DNA from: CAVQGM01 sp963712065
Lineage (GTDB): Bacteria > Actinomycetota > Acidimicrobiia > Acidimicrobiales > Acidimicrobilacustridaceae
DNA length: 64,000 bases
Direction of reading: 5' to 3'
Assembly (NCBI GenBank): GCA_963712065.1
Contig: CAVQGM010000001.1
Coordinates: forward strand, 1,488,001-1,552,000
Part shown: one piece after another, positions 57,185-64,000 of the stretch
Layout of the letters: each line of letters begins with the position of its first letter
Position numbering within the stretch: the stretch's first letter is position 1
Notes under the pieces: model-generated
Databases searched by the model: none
Seen by the model: the letters and a program-made list of their open reading frames with translations, nothing else
Told to the model about the DNA's origin: nothing
Program-made: the position numbers and the translations under genes

Positions 57185-58875
57185 GCCTGGTGACCTTCGC
57201 CCAGACCGCGCTGCCCGGCACGGGCACCACCACGCCGGCCGGCGCCGACGCCGTGGTGCCGACCCCGAGCGTCGACTGGTCGGCCCTGCTGCCCCTCGTG
57301 ATCCTGATGGTGGGCGCCCTGCTGCTGCTGACCATCACCTCGCTCATCAAGAGGAAGTCCCTCGGCAGCTTCCACGCCCTGTTCACCATCGCGGTGGCGA
57401 CGGCCTCGATCGTCGCCGTGCTGCCCGTGTGGTCACGCGTCCAGGGCTGGTCCCGGCTGCTGTGGATCGACCAGAGCCACCCCGACGGCACCGGTCCGTT
57501 CACCACCGTCGGCGGCGCCGTCGGCATCGACGGGTTCGGCCTGTTCGTCGCCGTGGTCATCCTGGCCGCCGTCATCATCGGTGCGCTGTTGGCCGACGAC
57601 TACCTCCGTCGTGAGGGCCTCGACGGGCCCGAGCTGTACGTCCTGATGATGCTCTCGGCCGCCGGCGGTCTCATCATGGCCATGGCCGACGACCTGATCG
57701 TGCTGTTCCTCGGCCTCGAGACGCTGTCGATCGCCGTCTACGTCCTGGCTGCCATGCACCGCAAGAGGGTGCAGTCCCAGGAAGCCGGTCTCAAGTACTT
57801 CGTGCTCGGCTCGTTCTCCTCGGCCTTCCTGCTCTACGGCATCGCCTTCGTCTACGGGGCGACCGGCTCGACGAACCTGATCGCCATCAAGGACTTCATG
57901 GCGACCGTCGTCCCGATCGAGAACGGCCTGCTCCTCATGGGCTTCGCCTTCCTGCTCGTCGGGCTCGGCTTCAAGGTCGCGGCCGTGCCGTTCCACGCCT
58001 GGAGCCCCGATGTCTACGACGGCTCCCCGACGCCGGTCGTCGCCTACATGGCCTCGGCGGTGAAGGCCGCAGCCTTCGCCGGCCTCGTGCGCGTGTTCAT
58101 GCTGACCTTCGACAACTACGAGGCCGACTGGAAGCCGATCATCTGGATCCTCGCCATCCTGTCGATGGTCGTCGGCGCCCTCCTCGGCACCGTCCAGAAC
58201 AACGTCAAGCGCATGCTGGCGTACTCGTCGATCAACCACGCCGGTTTCATCCTGCTCGCCGTGGCCGCCGTCGAGGAGGGTCAGGTCGCGGTGCAGGCCG
58301 TCCTCTTCTACCTGTTCGCCTACACGTTCATGGTCGCCGGCTCGTTCGGGGTCGTGACCGTGGTCGGGCGTCGCGGCGACGGCCACCACGAGCTGCACGA
58401 CTACCGGGGGCTGAGCCGCTCCAACCCCGTGCTCGCCCTCGTCTTCACCGTGTTCCTGCTGGCCCAGGCGGGCGTCCCGTTCACCTCGGGGTTCTTCGCC
58501 AAGTTCTACGCCGTCACCGCCTCGGTCGACGCCGGCGCCTGGTGGCTCGCCCTCATCGCCATGGTCACGGCCGTGATCGCCGCTTTCGTCTACCTGCGCA
58601 TCGTGATCACGATGTACATGAGCGGCGCCGAGGACGGAGTCGACGAAGGGCCCGCCCCGACCCGCATCCCGGTGCCCGCCGCCGCCGGTGTCGCCATCGC
58701 CGTCTGCTTCGTGGTCACCATGGTCGTCGGCATCCTGCCGTCGACGGTGCTCGACCCGGCGGGGAAGGCCGAACCGGTGTTGGTACGCGTCGAGGACCCG
58801 GATGCCACCGCCCAGGGAACGGGCGTCTCGGGGGCGACCCCGAGCGGCAGCGGTACCGCCTCGAGCGGCGGGTGA
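57181..58875 (+). CDS. nuoN: NADH-quinone oxidoreductase subunit N
   Basis: A 564-aa antiporter-like subunit ending the first complex I cluster. IDGFGLFVAVVILAAVIIGA, LIVLFLGLETLSIAVYVLAA (channel Glu), FKVAAVPFHAWSPDVYDGSP (channel Lys) and QNNVKRMLAYSSINHAGFIL are conserved. LAQAGVPFTSGFFAKFYAVT is the late-TM signature. The Ser/Gly-rich last 30 residues are variable. An 80-nt gap then separates it from the second cluster. Confidence 0.96.
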   Translation: MSLVTFAQTALPGTGTTTPAGADAVVPTPSVDWSALLPLVILMVGALLLLTITSLIKRKSLGSFHALFTIAVATASIVAVLPVWSRVQGWSRLLWIDQSHPDGTGPFTTVGGAVGIDGFGLFVAVVILAAVIIGALLADDYLRREGLDGPELYVLMMLSAAGGLIMAMADDLIVLFLGLETLSIAVYVLAAMHRKRVQSQEAGLKYFVLGSFSSAFLLYGIAFVYGATGSTNLIAIKDFMATVVPIENGLLLMGFAFLLVGLGFKVAAVPFHAWSPDVYDGSPTPVVAYMASAVKAAAFAGLVRVFMLTFDNYEADWKPIIWILAILSMVVGALLGTVQNNVKRMLAYSSINHAGFILLAVAAVEEGQVAVQAVLFYLFAYTFMVAGSFGVVTVVGRRGDGHHELHDYRGLSRSNPVLALVFTVFLLAQAGVPFTSGFFAKFYAVTASVDAGAWWLALIAMVTAVIAAFVYLRIVITMYMSGAEDGVDEGPAPTRIPVPAAAGVAIAVCFVVTMVVGILPSTVLDPAGKAEPVLVRVEDPDATAQGTGVSGATPSGSGTASSGG

Positions 58876-58940
58876 CGCCGCCGGCGCGGCGCCGTCCCGG
58901 GTCGGACCGTGAGGATTTCCACCCTTGTTCGCGCGTTCAC

Positions 58941-58946
58941 TAGGCT
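58941..58946 (+). promoter_or_regulatory. -10-like box TAGGCT of the second nuo cluster
   Basis: TAGGCT ends 9 nt before the ATG of the second nuoA, in the only sizeable gap (80 nt) between the two clusters. There is no Shine-Dalgarno sequence. It suggests the EFG-less cluster is transcribed separately. Confidence 0.5.
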
Positions 58947-58955
58947 CGGCGGACG

Positions 58956-59327
58956 ATGTCCTACTCGGATTTCGTCCGTCAGTACCTCACCGTCGCCATC
59001 TTCGGAGGCGTCGCGCTGGCCCTGGCGGGCGTGCTGCTCGGGATCGGACGGGTGCTCCGCCCGAACCGCCCGCAGGAGCAGAAGTACATCACCTACGAGA
59101 GCGGGGTCGATCCCGTCGGGCTGGGCTGGTCGCAGAGCCAGATCCGCTACTACGTGTTCGCCCTCCTCTTCGTCATGTTCGACGTCGAGGCGGTGTTCAT
59201 CTTCCCGTGGGCGACCCGCCTGGAGGTCTACGACGTGTTCGGGCTCGTCGAGATGACGATCTTCATCGGCATCCTGGCCCTCGGCTTGGTCTACGCCTGG
59301 CGCAAGAACGTGCTGCGGTGGGTGTGA
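58956..59327 (+). CDS. nuoA2: complex I subunit A, second cluster
   Basis: 123 aa, the standard length. The N-terminal helix (LTVAIFGGVALALAGVLLGI) is followed by YITYESGVDPVGLGWSQSQI, in which the usual Cys of the YECG loop is Ser (YESG). Then comes RYYVFALLFVMFDVEAVFIF, with the conserved Asp/Glu. It differs clearly from the 160-aa NuoA upstream, so the two clusters are not a recent duplication. Confidence 0.93.
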   Translation: MSYSDFVRQYLTVAIFGGVALALAGVLLGIGRVLRPNRPQEQKYITYESGVDPVGLGWSQSQIRYYVFALLFVMFDVEAVFIFPWATRLEVYDVFGLVEMTIFIGILALGLVYAWRKNVLRWV

Positions 59328-59331
59328 GCTG

Positions 59332-59832
59332 ATGGGCCTCGTCGAGAGCGGCAAGATGCCGAAGCCGCTCACCAAGCTGCTGAACATGTCCCGCAAGTAC
59401 TCCCTGTGGGTCTACCAGTGGGGCCTGGCGTGCTGCGCGATCGAGATGGGGGCGGCCTTCGCGTCCCCCCGGTACGACGTGATGCGGCTCGGCGTCATCC
59501 CGTTCCCGGCCAGCCCCCGACAGGCCGACCTGGTCGTCATCGCCGGCACCGTGACCGACAAGATGGCTCCTGCGGTGGTGCGACTGGTCGAGCAGATGCC
59601 CGACCCGAAGTACGTCATCTCCATGGGGAGCTGCGCCAACTGCGGTGGTCCCTACTGGGACTCGTACTCGGTCACCAAGGGCGTCGACCAGCTGATCCCC
59701 GTCGACGTGTACGTCCCCGGTTGCCCGCCCCGTCCGGAGGCGCTGCTCGAGGGCATCGTCCTGCTCCAGGAGCGGATCCAGAACGAGGACATGGCCGAGC
59801 GGTGGAAGGGAGATCCCATTGTCGTCGGTTGA
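59332..59832 (+). CDS. nuoB2: complex I subunit B, second cluster
   Basis: 166 aa. N2-cluster ligands are Cys34-Cys35 (GLACCAIEMG), Cys101 (MGSCANCGG) and Cys131 (YVPGCPP). An extra Cys at 104 gives SCANCGG, as in the common NuoB form, whereas the first cluster has VCASSGG. FPASPRQADLVVIAGTVTDK is the conserved cavity loop. It lacks the C-terminal tail of the first NuoB. Confidence 0.96.
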   Translation: MGLVESGKMPKPLTKLLNMSRKYSLWVYQWGLACCAIEMGAAFASPRYDVMRLGVIPFPASPRQADLVVIAGTVTDKMAPAVVRLVEQMPDPKYVISMGSCANCGGPYWDSYSVTKGVDQLIPVDVYVPGCPPRPEALLEGIVLLQERIQNEDMAERWKGDPIVVG

Positions 59833-60505
59833 CGCCACCACCACCGAGGCCGACGCCGTGGAGGCGCCGGAGCCGGACGAGGCCCGCGAGGCCCTGCTCG
59901 CCCGCTTCCGCGACGAGCTGGGGGAGGCCGTCGTCGGCTCGCACATCCGCCCCGGCGACGCCCTCTGGGTCCGGGTCGACCGTGGCGCCTGGCGGGAGAC
60001 GGCCGAGTTCGCCCGGCGCCGCCTGGGCATGGCCTTCTTCGACTTCCTCTCCGCCATCGACTGGCTGCCCTCGCCGTTCGGGCGCGACATGGACAGCCAG
60101 GAGGACCTCGTGGTCCACGGGTCCGAGCCGAAGGAGCTCCCGCCGATGGCCACCGGCTACGCCGGCGGCGACACCCGCTTCCAGGTCCTGGCCCGCGTCT
60201 ACGATCCGGCGACGGCGCAGGGCGTGCTGCTGAAGGCCGACGTGCCCGACGACCAGCCGTCGATCGAGACCTGGACCTCGGTCTACGTCGGCGCCGACTG
60301 GCACGAGCGGGAGACCTGGGAGATGTACGGCATCGACTTCGTCGGCCATCCCAACCTCGTCCACCTCTACCTGCCCACCGAGTTCGAGGGGTTCCCCCTC
60401 CGGAAGGACTTCCCGCTCCTCGCCCGACGGGTGAAGCCCTGGCCCGGCATCGTCGACGTCGAGCCCATGCCCGGTGGCGACGACACAGGGGGCGACGCCG
60501 AATGA
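59819..60505 (+). CDS. nuoC2: complex I subunit C, second cluster
   Basis: A 228-aa 30-kDa-type subunit. AFFDFLSAIDWLPSPFGRDM is the conserved DxxxxDW-like opening. FQVLARVYDPATAQGVLLKA, the ADWHERETWEMYGIDFVGHP signature and LPTEFEGFPLRKDFPL follow. The likely TTG start overlaps nuoB2 by 14 nt; a later in-frame start would trim only the acidic N-terminus. The 30 C-terminal residues are variable. It is coupled to nuoD2 (ATGA). Confidence 0.9.
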   Translation: MSSVDATTTEADAVEAPEPDEAREALLARFRDELGEAVVGSHIRPGDALWVRVDRGAWRETAEFARRRLGMAFFDFLSAIDWLPSPFGRDMDSQEDLVVHGSEPKELPPMATGYAGGDTRFQVLARVYDPATAQGVLLKADVPDDQPSIETWTSVYVGADWHERETWEMYGIDFVGHPNLVHLYLPTEFEGFPLRKDFPLLARRVKPWPGIVDVEPMPGGDDTGGDAE

Positions 60506-61695
60506 CCGCACCCACCGAGGCCCGCGAGATCTCCGACCGCGAGAAGCTCGCCTACATCGCCGCCCGCGCCGCCGACGCCCGCCTGAACGTCGAGCTCGAG
60601 ACCGAGGGCATGACCCTCAACCTCGGCCCGCAGCACCCCGCCACCCACGGCACGCTCCGCATCGTGGCCAAGCTCGACGGCGAGCAGATCATCTCGGCCA
60701 GCCCGATCTGCGGCTACATGCACCGCGGCTACGAGAAGCTCACCGAGGTCCGCACCTACCCGCAGGTCACCACGCTCGTCAACCGCATCGACTGGCTGGG
60801 CAGCTTCGCCAACGAGGTGCCGTTCATCCTCGCCGCCGAGCGGCTCATGGACATCGAGGCACCGCCCCGTGCCCAGTGGATCCGCACGATCCTGTTCGAG
60901 CTGTCACGCATCGCCAACGTGTCGCTGTTCCTCGGCGACCTCGGCATCCAGCTCGGTGGACTCACGGCCGGCTTCTACGCCTTCCGCGACCGCGAGTTCG
61001 TGCTGAACCAGATCGAGTCGGCCACCGGTGGTCGCTTCCACCCCAACTTCGACCGGATCGGCGGCCTGAAGGACGACCTGCCGAAGGGCTGGATCGACGA
61101 GACCAAGCGGGCCATGGTCAAGATCCGCGACTTCTGCGACGAGATGGACGACCTCCTCATCGGCAACGAGATCTTCCAGGCCCGCAGCCGCGGCATCGGT
61201 GTCATCCCGGCCGACGTCGCCCTGTCCTACGGGTTGTCGGGCGCCAACCTCCGGGCCAGCGGCGTCGACTGGGATCTCCGCCGCGACTCGTGCCCGCCGG
61301 GTCTCGCCTACGACAAGGCCGACTTCACCGTCTGGACCCACCCCGACGGCGACGCCTTCGCCCGGTCCTGGATCCGGCTGCAGGAGGTCCGGGAGGCGAG
61401 TCTCATCGTCGACCAGCTGCTCGACTCGCTACCCGGCGGCCCGATCATGGCGAAGGTGCCCCGCATCATCAAGGTGCCCGAGGGCGAGGCCTACGTCGCC
61501 ACCGAGAACCCGCTCGGCGAGATGGGCTACTACGTGGTCAGCAAGGGCGACCTCGTGCCGTTCCGGGTCAAGATCCGCTCGGCGTCGTTCAACAACGTGT
61601 CGATCGTCCCGTGGGTGGCCCGCGGCGTCTACGTGCCCGACCTGGTCACGATCCTCGCCAGCCTCTACTTCATCCTGGGTGACATCGACCGATGA
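60502..61695 (+). CDS. nuoD2: complex I subunit D, second cluster
   Basis: A 397-aa 49-kDa subunit. TLNLGPQHPATHGTLRIVAK has the quinone-site His. ICGYMHRGYEKLTEVRTYPQ (Arg-Gly instead of Thr-Gly) and RIANVSLFLGDLGIQLGGLT follow. ASGVDWDLRRDSCPPGLAYD and the C-terminal LASLYFILGDIDR complete it. NuoD2 is followed directly by nuoH2: there is no nuoE, F or G between them, unlike the first cluster. Confidence 0.95.
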   Translation: MTAPTEAREISDREKLAYIAARAADARLNVELETEGMTLNLGPQHPATHGTLRIVAKLDGEQIISASPICGYMHRGYEKLTEVRTYPQVTTLVNRIDWLGSFANEVPFILAAERLMDIEAPPRAQWIRTILFELSRIANVSLFLGDLGIQLGGLTAGFYAFRDREFVLNQIESATGGRFHPNFDRIGGLKDDLPKGWIDETKRAMVKIRDFCDEMDDLLIGNEIFQARSRGIGVIPADVALSYGLSGANLRASGVDWDLRRDSCPPGLAYDKADFTVWTHPDGDAFARSWIRLQEVREASLIVDQLLDSLPGGPIMAKVPRIIKVPEGEAYVATENPLGEMGYYVVSKGDLVPFRVKIRSASFNNVSIVPWVARGVYVPDLVTILASLYFILGDIDR

Positions 61696-62747
61696 GCGCC
61701 CTTGCCACGACCGCGGCGGTGTTCGGCGCGTTCGACCCGCCGTACTGGCTCGAGACCACCATCAAGGTCCTGGTCGTCACCCTGCTGGTGCCGACCACCG
61801 CCCTGATCCTCGGCATCGTCTTCCTCTTCAAGGTGATGTCGTGGATGCAGAGCAGGCTCGGTCCGCAGGAGGCGGGCCCGCGCGGCCTGCTGCAGCTGCT
61901 GGCCGACGGCGTGAAGTTCCTCCAGAAGGAGGACCTCATGCCGAACGGTGCCGACAAGTGGGTGTTCCGGGCGGCTCCGGTCGTCGTGCTGGTGTCGACC
62001 TTCCTGATCTACGTGGCCATCCCGGCCAGCCCCACCCTCGTGGTGGCCGACCTCCCCACCGGCATCTTCTTCGTGCTGGCGGTCTCGTCGCTGTCGGTGA
62101 TCGGCATCCTCATGGCCGGATGGGCCTCGGCCAACAAGTACTCGCTCATCGGCGGCCTGCGGGCGGCGGGCCAGCTCATCGCCTACGAGCTGCCGATGGT
62201 GCTCGCCGTCATCGGAGTGGTGATCCAGGCCGGCACGCTCAACCTCAACGGCATCGTGGCCGCCCAGAGCAGCGGTGAGATCTTCGGGTGGAGCGGCCTC
62301 GGCTACCCGTTCATCCTCACCCAGTTCATCGGGTTCGCCATCTTCCTGCTGGCCGTGCAGGCCGAGCTCACCCAGGCCCCCTTCGACATGCCGGTGGCCG
62401 AGTCCGAGATCGTGTCCGGCTACCAGGTCGAGTACACCGGCTTCCGGTTCCTCTTCTTCTTCCTCGCCGAGTTCGCCACGGCCTTCGCCTTCGCCGCGGT
62501 GGCGTCGGTGCTGTTCCTCGGAGGGTGGGCCGTTCCCTGGCTCGACGAGAGCAGCGACTGGTACTTCGTGCTCGGCCCGGCCGTGCTCTTCGCCAAGATC
62601 ATGCTGGTGTCGTTCCTCATCTTCTGGTTCCGGTTCACCTATCCCCGGTTCCGCGAGGACCAGCTGCAGACCTTCGCCTGGAAGTTCCTCATCCCGCTGT
62701 CGCTCGTCAACATCCTGGCGACCGCGCTGTTCAAGGTGGTGATGTAG
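61692..62747 (+). CDS. nuoH2: complex I subunit H, second cluster
   Basis: A 351-aa membrane subunit. VMSWMQSRLGPQEAGPRGLL replaces the usual ER-MQ-R-GP with a similar loop. LLQLLADGVKFLQKEDLMPN, VQAELTQAPFDMPVAESEIV and SGYQVEYTGFRFLFFFLAEF are conserved, including the Glu residues near quinone. Eight helices are apparent. It overlaps nuoD2 by 4 nt, and nuoI2 starts directly after its stop. Confidence 0.95.
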   Translation: MSALATTAAVFGAFDPPYWLETTIKVLVVTLLVPTTALILGIVFLFKVMSWMQSRLGPQEAGPRGLLQLLADGVKFLQKEDLMPNGADKWVFRAAPVVVLVSTFLIYVAIPASPTLVVADLPTGIFFVLAVSSLSVIGILMAGWASANKYSLIGGLRAAGQLIAYELPMVLAVIGVVIQAGTLNLNGIVAAQSSGEIFGWSGLGYPFILTQFIGFAIFLLAVQAELTQAPFDMPVAESEIVSGYQVEYTGFRFLFFFLAEFATAFAFAAVASVLFLGGWAVPWLDESSDWYFVLGPAVLFAKIMLVSFLIFWFRFTYPRFREDQLQTFAWKFLIPLSLVNILATALFKVVM

Positions 62748-63248
62748 ATGCCCAAGGTCCCCGGTCTGATCAAGGGTCTCGGCGTCACCTTCGGCGAGAT
62801 GGTGAAGACGTTGAAGGACGGCCCCGTCACCGTCCAGTACCCGCACGAGAAGGAAGAGCCGACGCCGCGCGCTCGCGGCGTGATCGCGCTCCACGAGGAG
62901 AACTGCACGGCGTGCATGCTCTGCTCGCGCGAGTGCCCCGACTGGTGCATCTACATCGAGGCCCACAAGTACCTGGCCCCACCGCGCCGGGAGGGCGGCA
63001 AGCCCCGACAGAAGAACGCCCTCGACCGGTTCGACATCGACTTCTCGCTCTGCATGTTCTGCGGGATCTGCGTCGAGGTGTGCCCGTTCGAGGCACTGTT
63101 CTGGAGCCCCGAGTACGAGTTCTCCGAGCTCAAGATCGCCGATCTGCTGCACGACAAGGACCGCCTGGGTCAGTGGATGCAGACCGTGCCCGACTTCGAG
63201 CCCTACGAGGGCGGGTCCGAGCAGAAGGTCAAGAAGGTCCCCCGGTGA
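62748..63248 (+). CDS. nuoI2: complex I subunit I, second cluster
   Basis: 166 aa, the standard length. Two [4Fe-4S] clusters are ligated by Cys53/56/59/63 (CTACMLCSRECP) and Cys102/105/108/112 (CMFCGICVEVCP). FDIDFSLCMFCGICVE is the typical second half. The C-terminus is basic and has no His-rich repeat. As the most exposed Fe-S subunit in a complex without E, F and G, it is the likely electron-entry point. The stop overlaps nuoJ2 (GTGA). Confidence 0.95.
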   Translation: MPKVPGLIKGLGVTFGEMVKTLKDGPVTVQYPHEKEEPTPRARGVIALHEENCTACMLCSRECPDWCIYIEAHKYLAPPRREGGKPRQKNALDRFDIDFSLCMFCGICVEVCPFEALFWSPEYEFSELKIADLLHDKDRLGQWMQTVPDFEPYEGGSEQKVKKVPR

Positions 63249-63772
63249 GCGCCGCCGTCCTCGCCGCCGAGACCCTCGTCGCGCAGAACATCGCCTTCTA
63301 CGTGATCGCCGCCCTGATGGTCGCTGCCGCGGTGCGCGTCGTCACCTGCAGGAACATGGTGCACGCCGCCCTGTGGCTCGTGATCGTGCTCGCCGGCATG
63401 GCCGGCCAGTTCATCCTCCTCGCCGCCGAGTTCGTGGCCATCACCCAGGTGCTGGTGTACATCGGAGCGATCGTCGTGCTGTTCCTGTTCGGCATCATGC
63501 TCACGCGCTCGTCGATGGGGGAGGGCGAGAGCCTCGACAACGGGCGACAGGCCCAGATCGTCGGCGGCGTCACCGGCCTCGTGCTGCTCGGCGTCCTCGG
63601 CTACTCGCTCTGGGACGGCTTCGGCGACGACCAGTTCCCGCCGCTGCTCGTCCAGACCACCGAGCAGGTGTCGGATTCGATCTTCTCCACCTACCTCCTG
63701 CCGTTCGAGGCCGTCTCGGTGCTGCTCACCGCCGCTCTCATCGGCGCCATCGTCCTGGCGAGGAGGGACTGA
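63245..63772 (+). CDS. nuoJ2: complex I subunit J, second cluster
   Basis: A 175-aa membrane subunit with five helices. VVTCRNMVHAALWLVIVLAG, EFVAITQVLVYIGAIVVLFL and FGIMLTRSSMGE are the TM1-TM3 hallmarks. LLPFEAVSVLLTAALIGAIV is TM5. It is shorter than the first NuoJ because it lacks the hydrophilic C-terminus. The GTG start is fixed by the GTGA overlap with nuoI2. The stop overlaps the nuoK2 ATG. Confidence 0.94.
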   Translation: MSAAVLAAETLVAQNIAFYVIAALMVAAAVRVVTCRNMVHAALWLVIVLAGMAGQFILLAAEFVAITQVLVYIGAIVVLFLFGIMLTRSSMGEGESLDNGRQAQIVGGVTGLVLLGVLGYSLWDGFGDDQFPPLLVQTTEQVSDSIFSTYLLPFEAVSVLLTAALIGAIVLARRD

Positions 63773-64000
63773 TGCTCGTCAACCAGTTCCTCTTCCTCGG
63801 CGCCATCCTCTTCTGCATCGGCGTCTACGGCGTCCTCGTCCGCAAGAACGGCGTGCTGGTGCTGATGTCGATCGAGCTGATCCTCAACTCGGTCAACCTC
63901 AACCTGGTCGCCTTCGGCGCCCTCTGGCACGCCAACGACCCCGGCAACATGTCGGGCCAGGTGTTCGCCCTGTTCGTGATCGCGATCGCCGCCGCCGAGG
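63772..64000 (+). CDS. nuoK2: complex I subunit K, second cluster (cut by window end)
   Basis: The first 76 residues are present. LFCIGVYGVLVRKNGVLVLM, SIELILNSVNLNLVAFG (with the channel Glu in helix 2) and VFALFVIAIAAAE (second Glu). About 25 residues should follow beyond the window, and nuoL, M and N of this cluster would be expected next. Confidence 0.92.
   Translation, partial: MLVNQFLFLGAILFCIGVYGVLVRKNGVLVLMSIELILNSVNLNLVAFGALWHANDPGNMSGQVFALFVIAIAAAE

Noticed and set aside
58876..58955. A terminator between the two nuo clusters
   Set aside because: CGGCG-CGG-CGCCG gives only a 5-bp stem, too weak to call. Read-through from the first cluster remains possible.

Overview
This is high-GC DNA with dense gene packing, start-stop overlaps (ATGA, GTGA, TGATG) and almost exclusive G/C at third codon positions. 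A WhiB regulator, an F420/PPOX-type flavoenzyme, an AfsR/SARP-type regulator, a MenJ-like flavoprotein next to respiratory genes and two complex I clusters all point to an actinobacterium. A member of class Acidimicrobiia or a close relative is my best guess. That placement is inferred from gene content; no rRNA gene is present.

Layout. (1) 1-6560: the 3' part of an Lhr-like helicase gene (frameshifted), a small antisense gene, a Nei-type glycosylase, a type II NADH dehydrogenase (ndh), a SnoaL-like protein, a tRNA-like 3' fragment and an APC permease. (2) 6517-15720: an accessory, decaying region. It holds remnants of IS3-like and IS256-like transposases, a duplicated 3' piece of the neighbouring SARP regulator, a triply frameshifted alpha/beta hydrolase, an intact 967-aa SARP/ATPase/TPR regulator, two secreted proteins that both end in QPxFTG, and a broken ATPase regulator beside a LuxR-like protein. 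(3) 15735-29427: an orphan ABC ATPase, a very large adenylate cyclase-ATPase-TPR protein, an XRE regulator with a phasin/HbhA-like protein, a CDF transporter, LhgO, pyrophosphatase, a CrtQ/CrtO-like pair, an ELFV-dehydrogenase homologue lacking both key lysines, photolyase, WhiB and a fasciclin lipoprotein. (4) 29615-34779: a tetrapyrrole operon (cobA-hemD fusion, hemB, hemL) running into zwf. (5) 34885-37085, minus strand: a MenJ/geranylgeranyl-reductase-like protein and a membrane-anchored cytochrome c. (6) 37391-58875: 21 tightly packed plus-strand genes. Seven encode a cytochrome bc-type module (membrane protein, two-cluster ferredoxin, split cytochrome b, Rieske protein, diheme cytochrome c, membrane protein), followed after 4 nt by a complete nuoA-N. 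(7) 58956-64000: a second complex I cluster, nuoA-B-C-D-H-I-J-K, cut by the window end. It has its own promoter and no nuoE, F or G.

How the genes work together. The right third encodes a menaquinone-based respiratory chain. Electrons could enter through 14-subunit complex I, through NDH-2, or through a second complex I without an NADH module, and leave through the bc-type module to cytochromes c. The two-cluster ferredoxin encoded in the bc module is a candidate donor for the EFG-less enzyme; this is inference. The haem operon and the menaquinone-linked flavoprotein next door supply cofactors for the same chain.

A recurring regulatory theme is a -10-like hexamer (TAGGCT, TAGCGT, TAGGGT, TACCCT and similar) ending 6-9 nt before the start codon of many operon-first genes. 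This is the arrangement expected for leaderless transcripts. The bc/nuo superoperon instead has a longer leader carrying a CRP-like palindrome next to its -10-like box.
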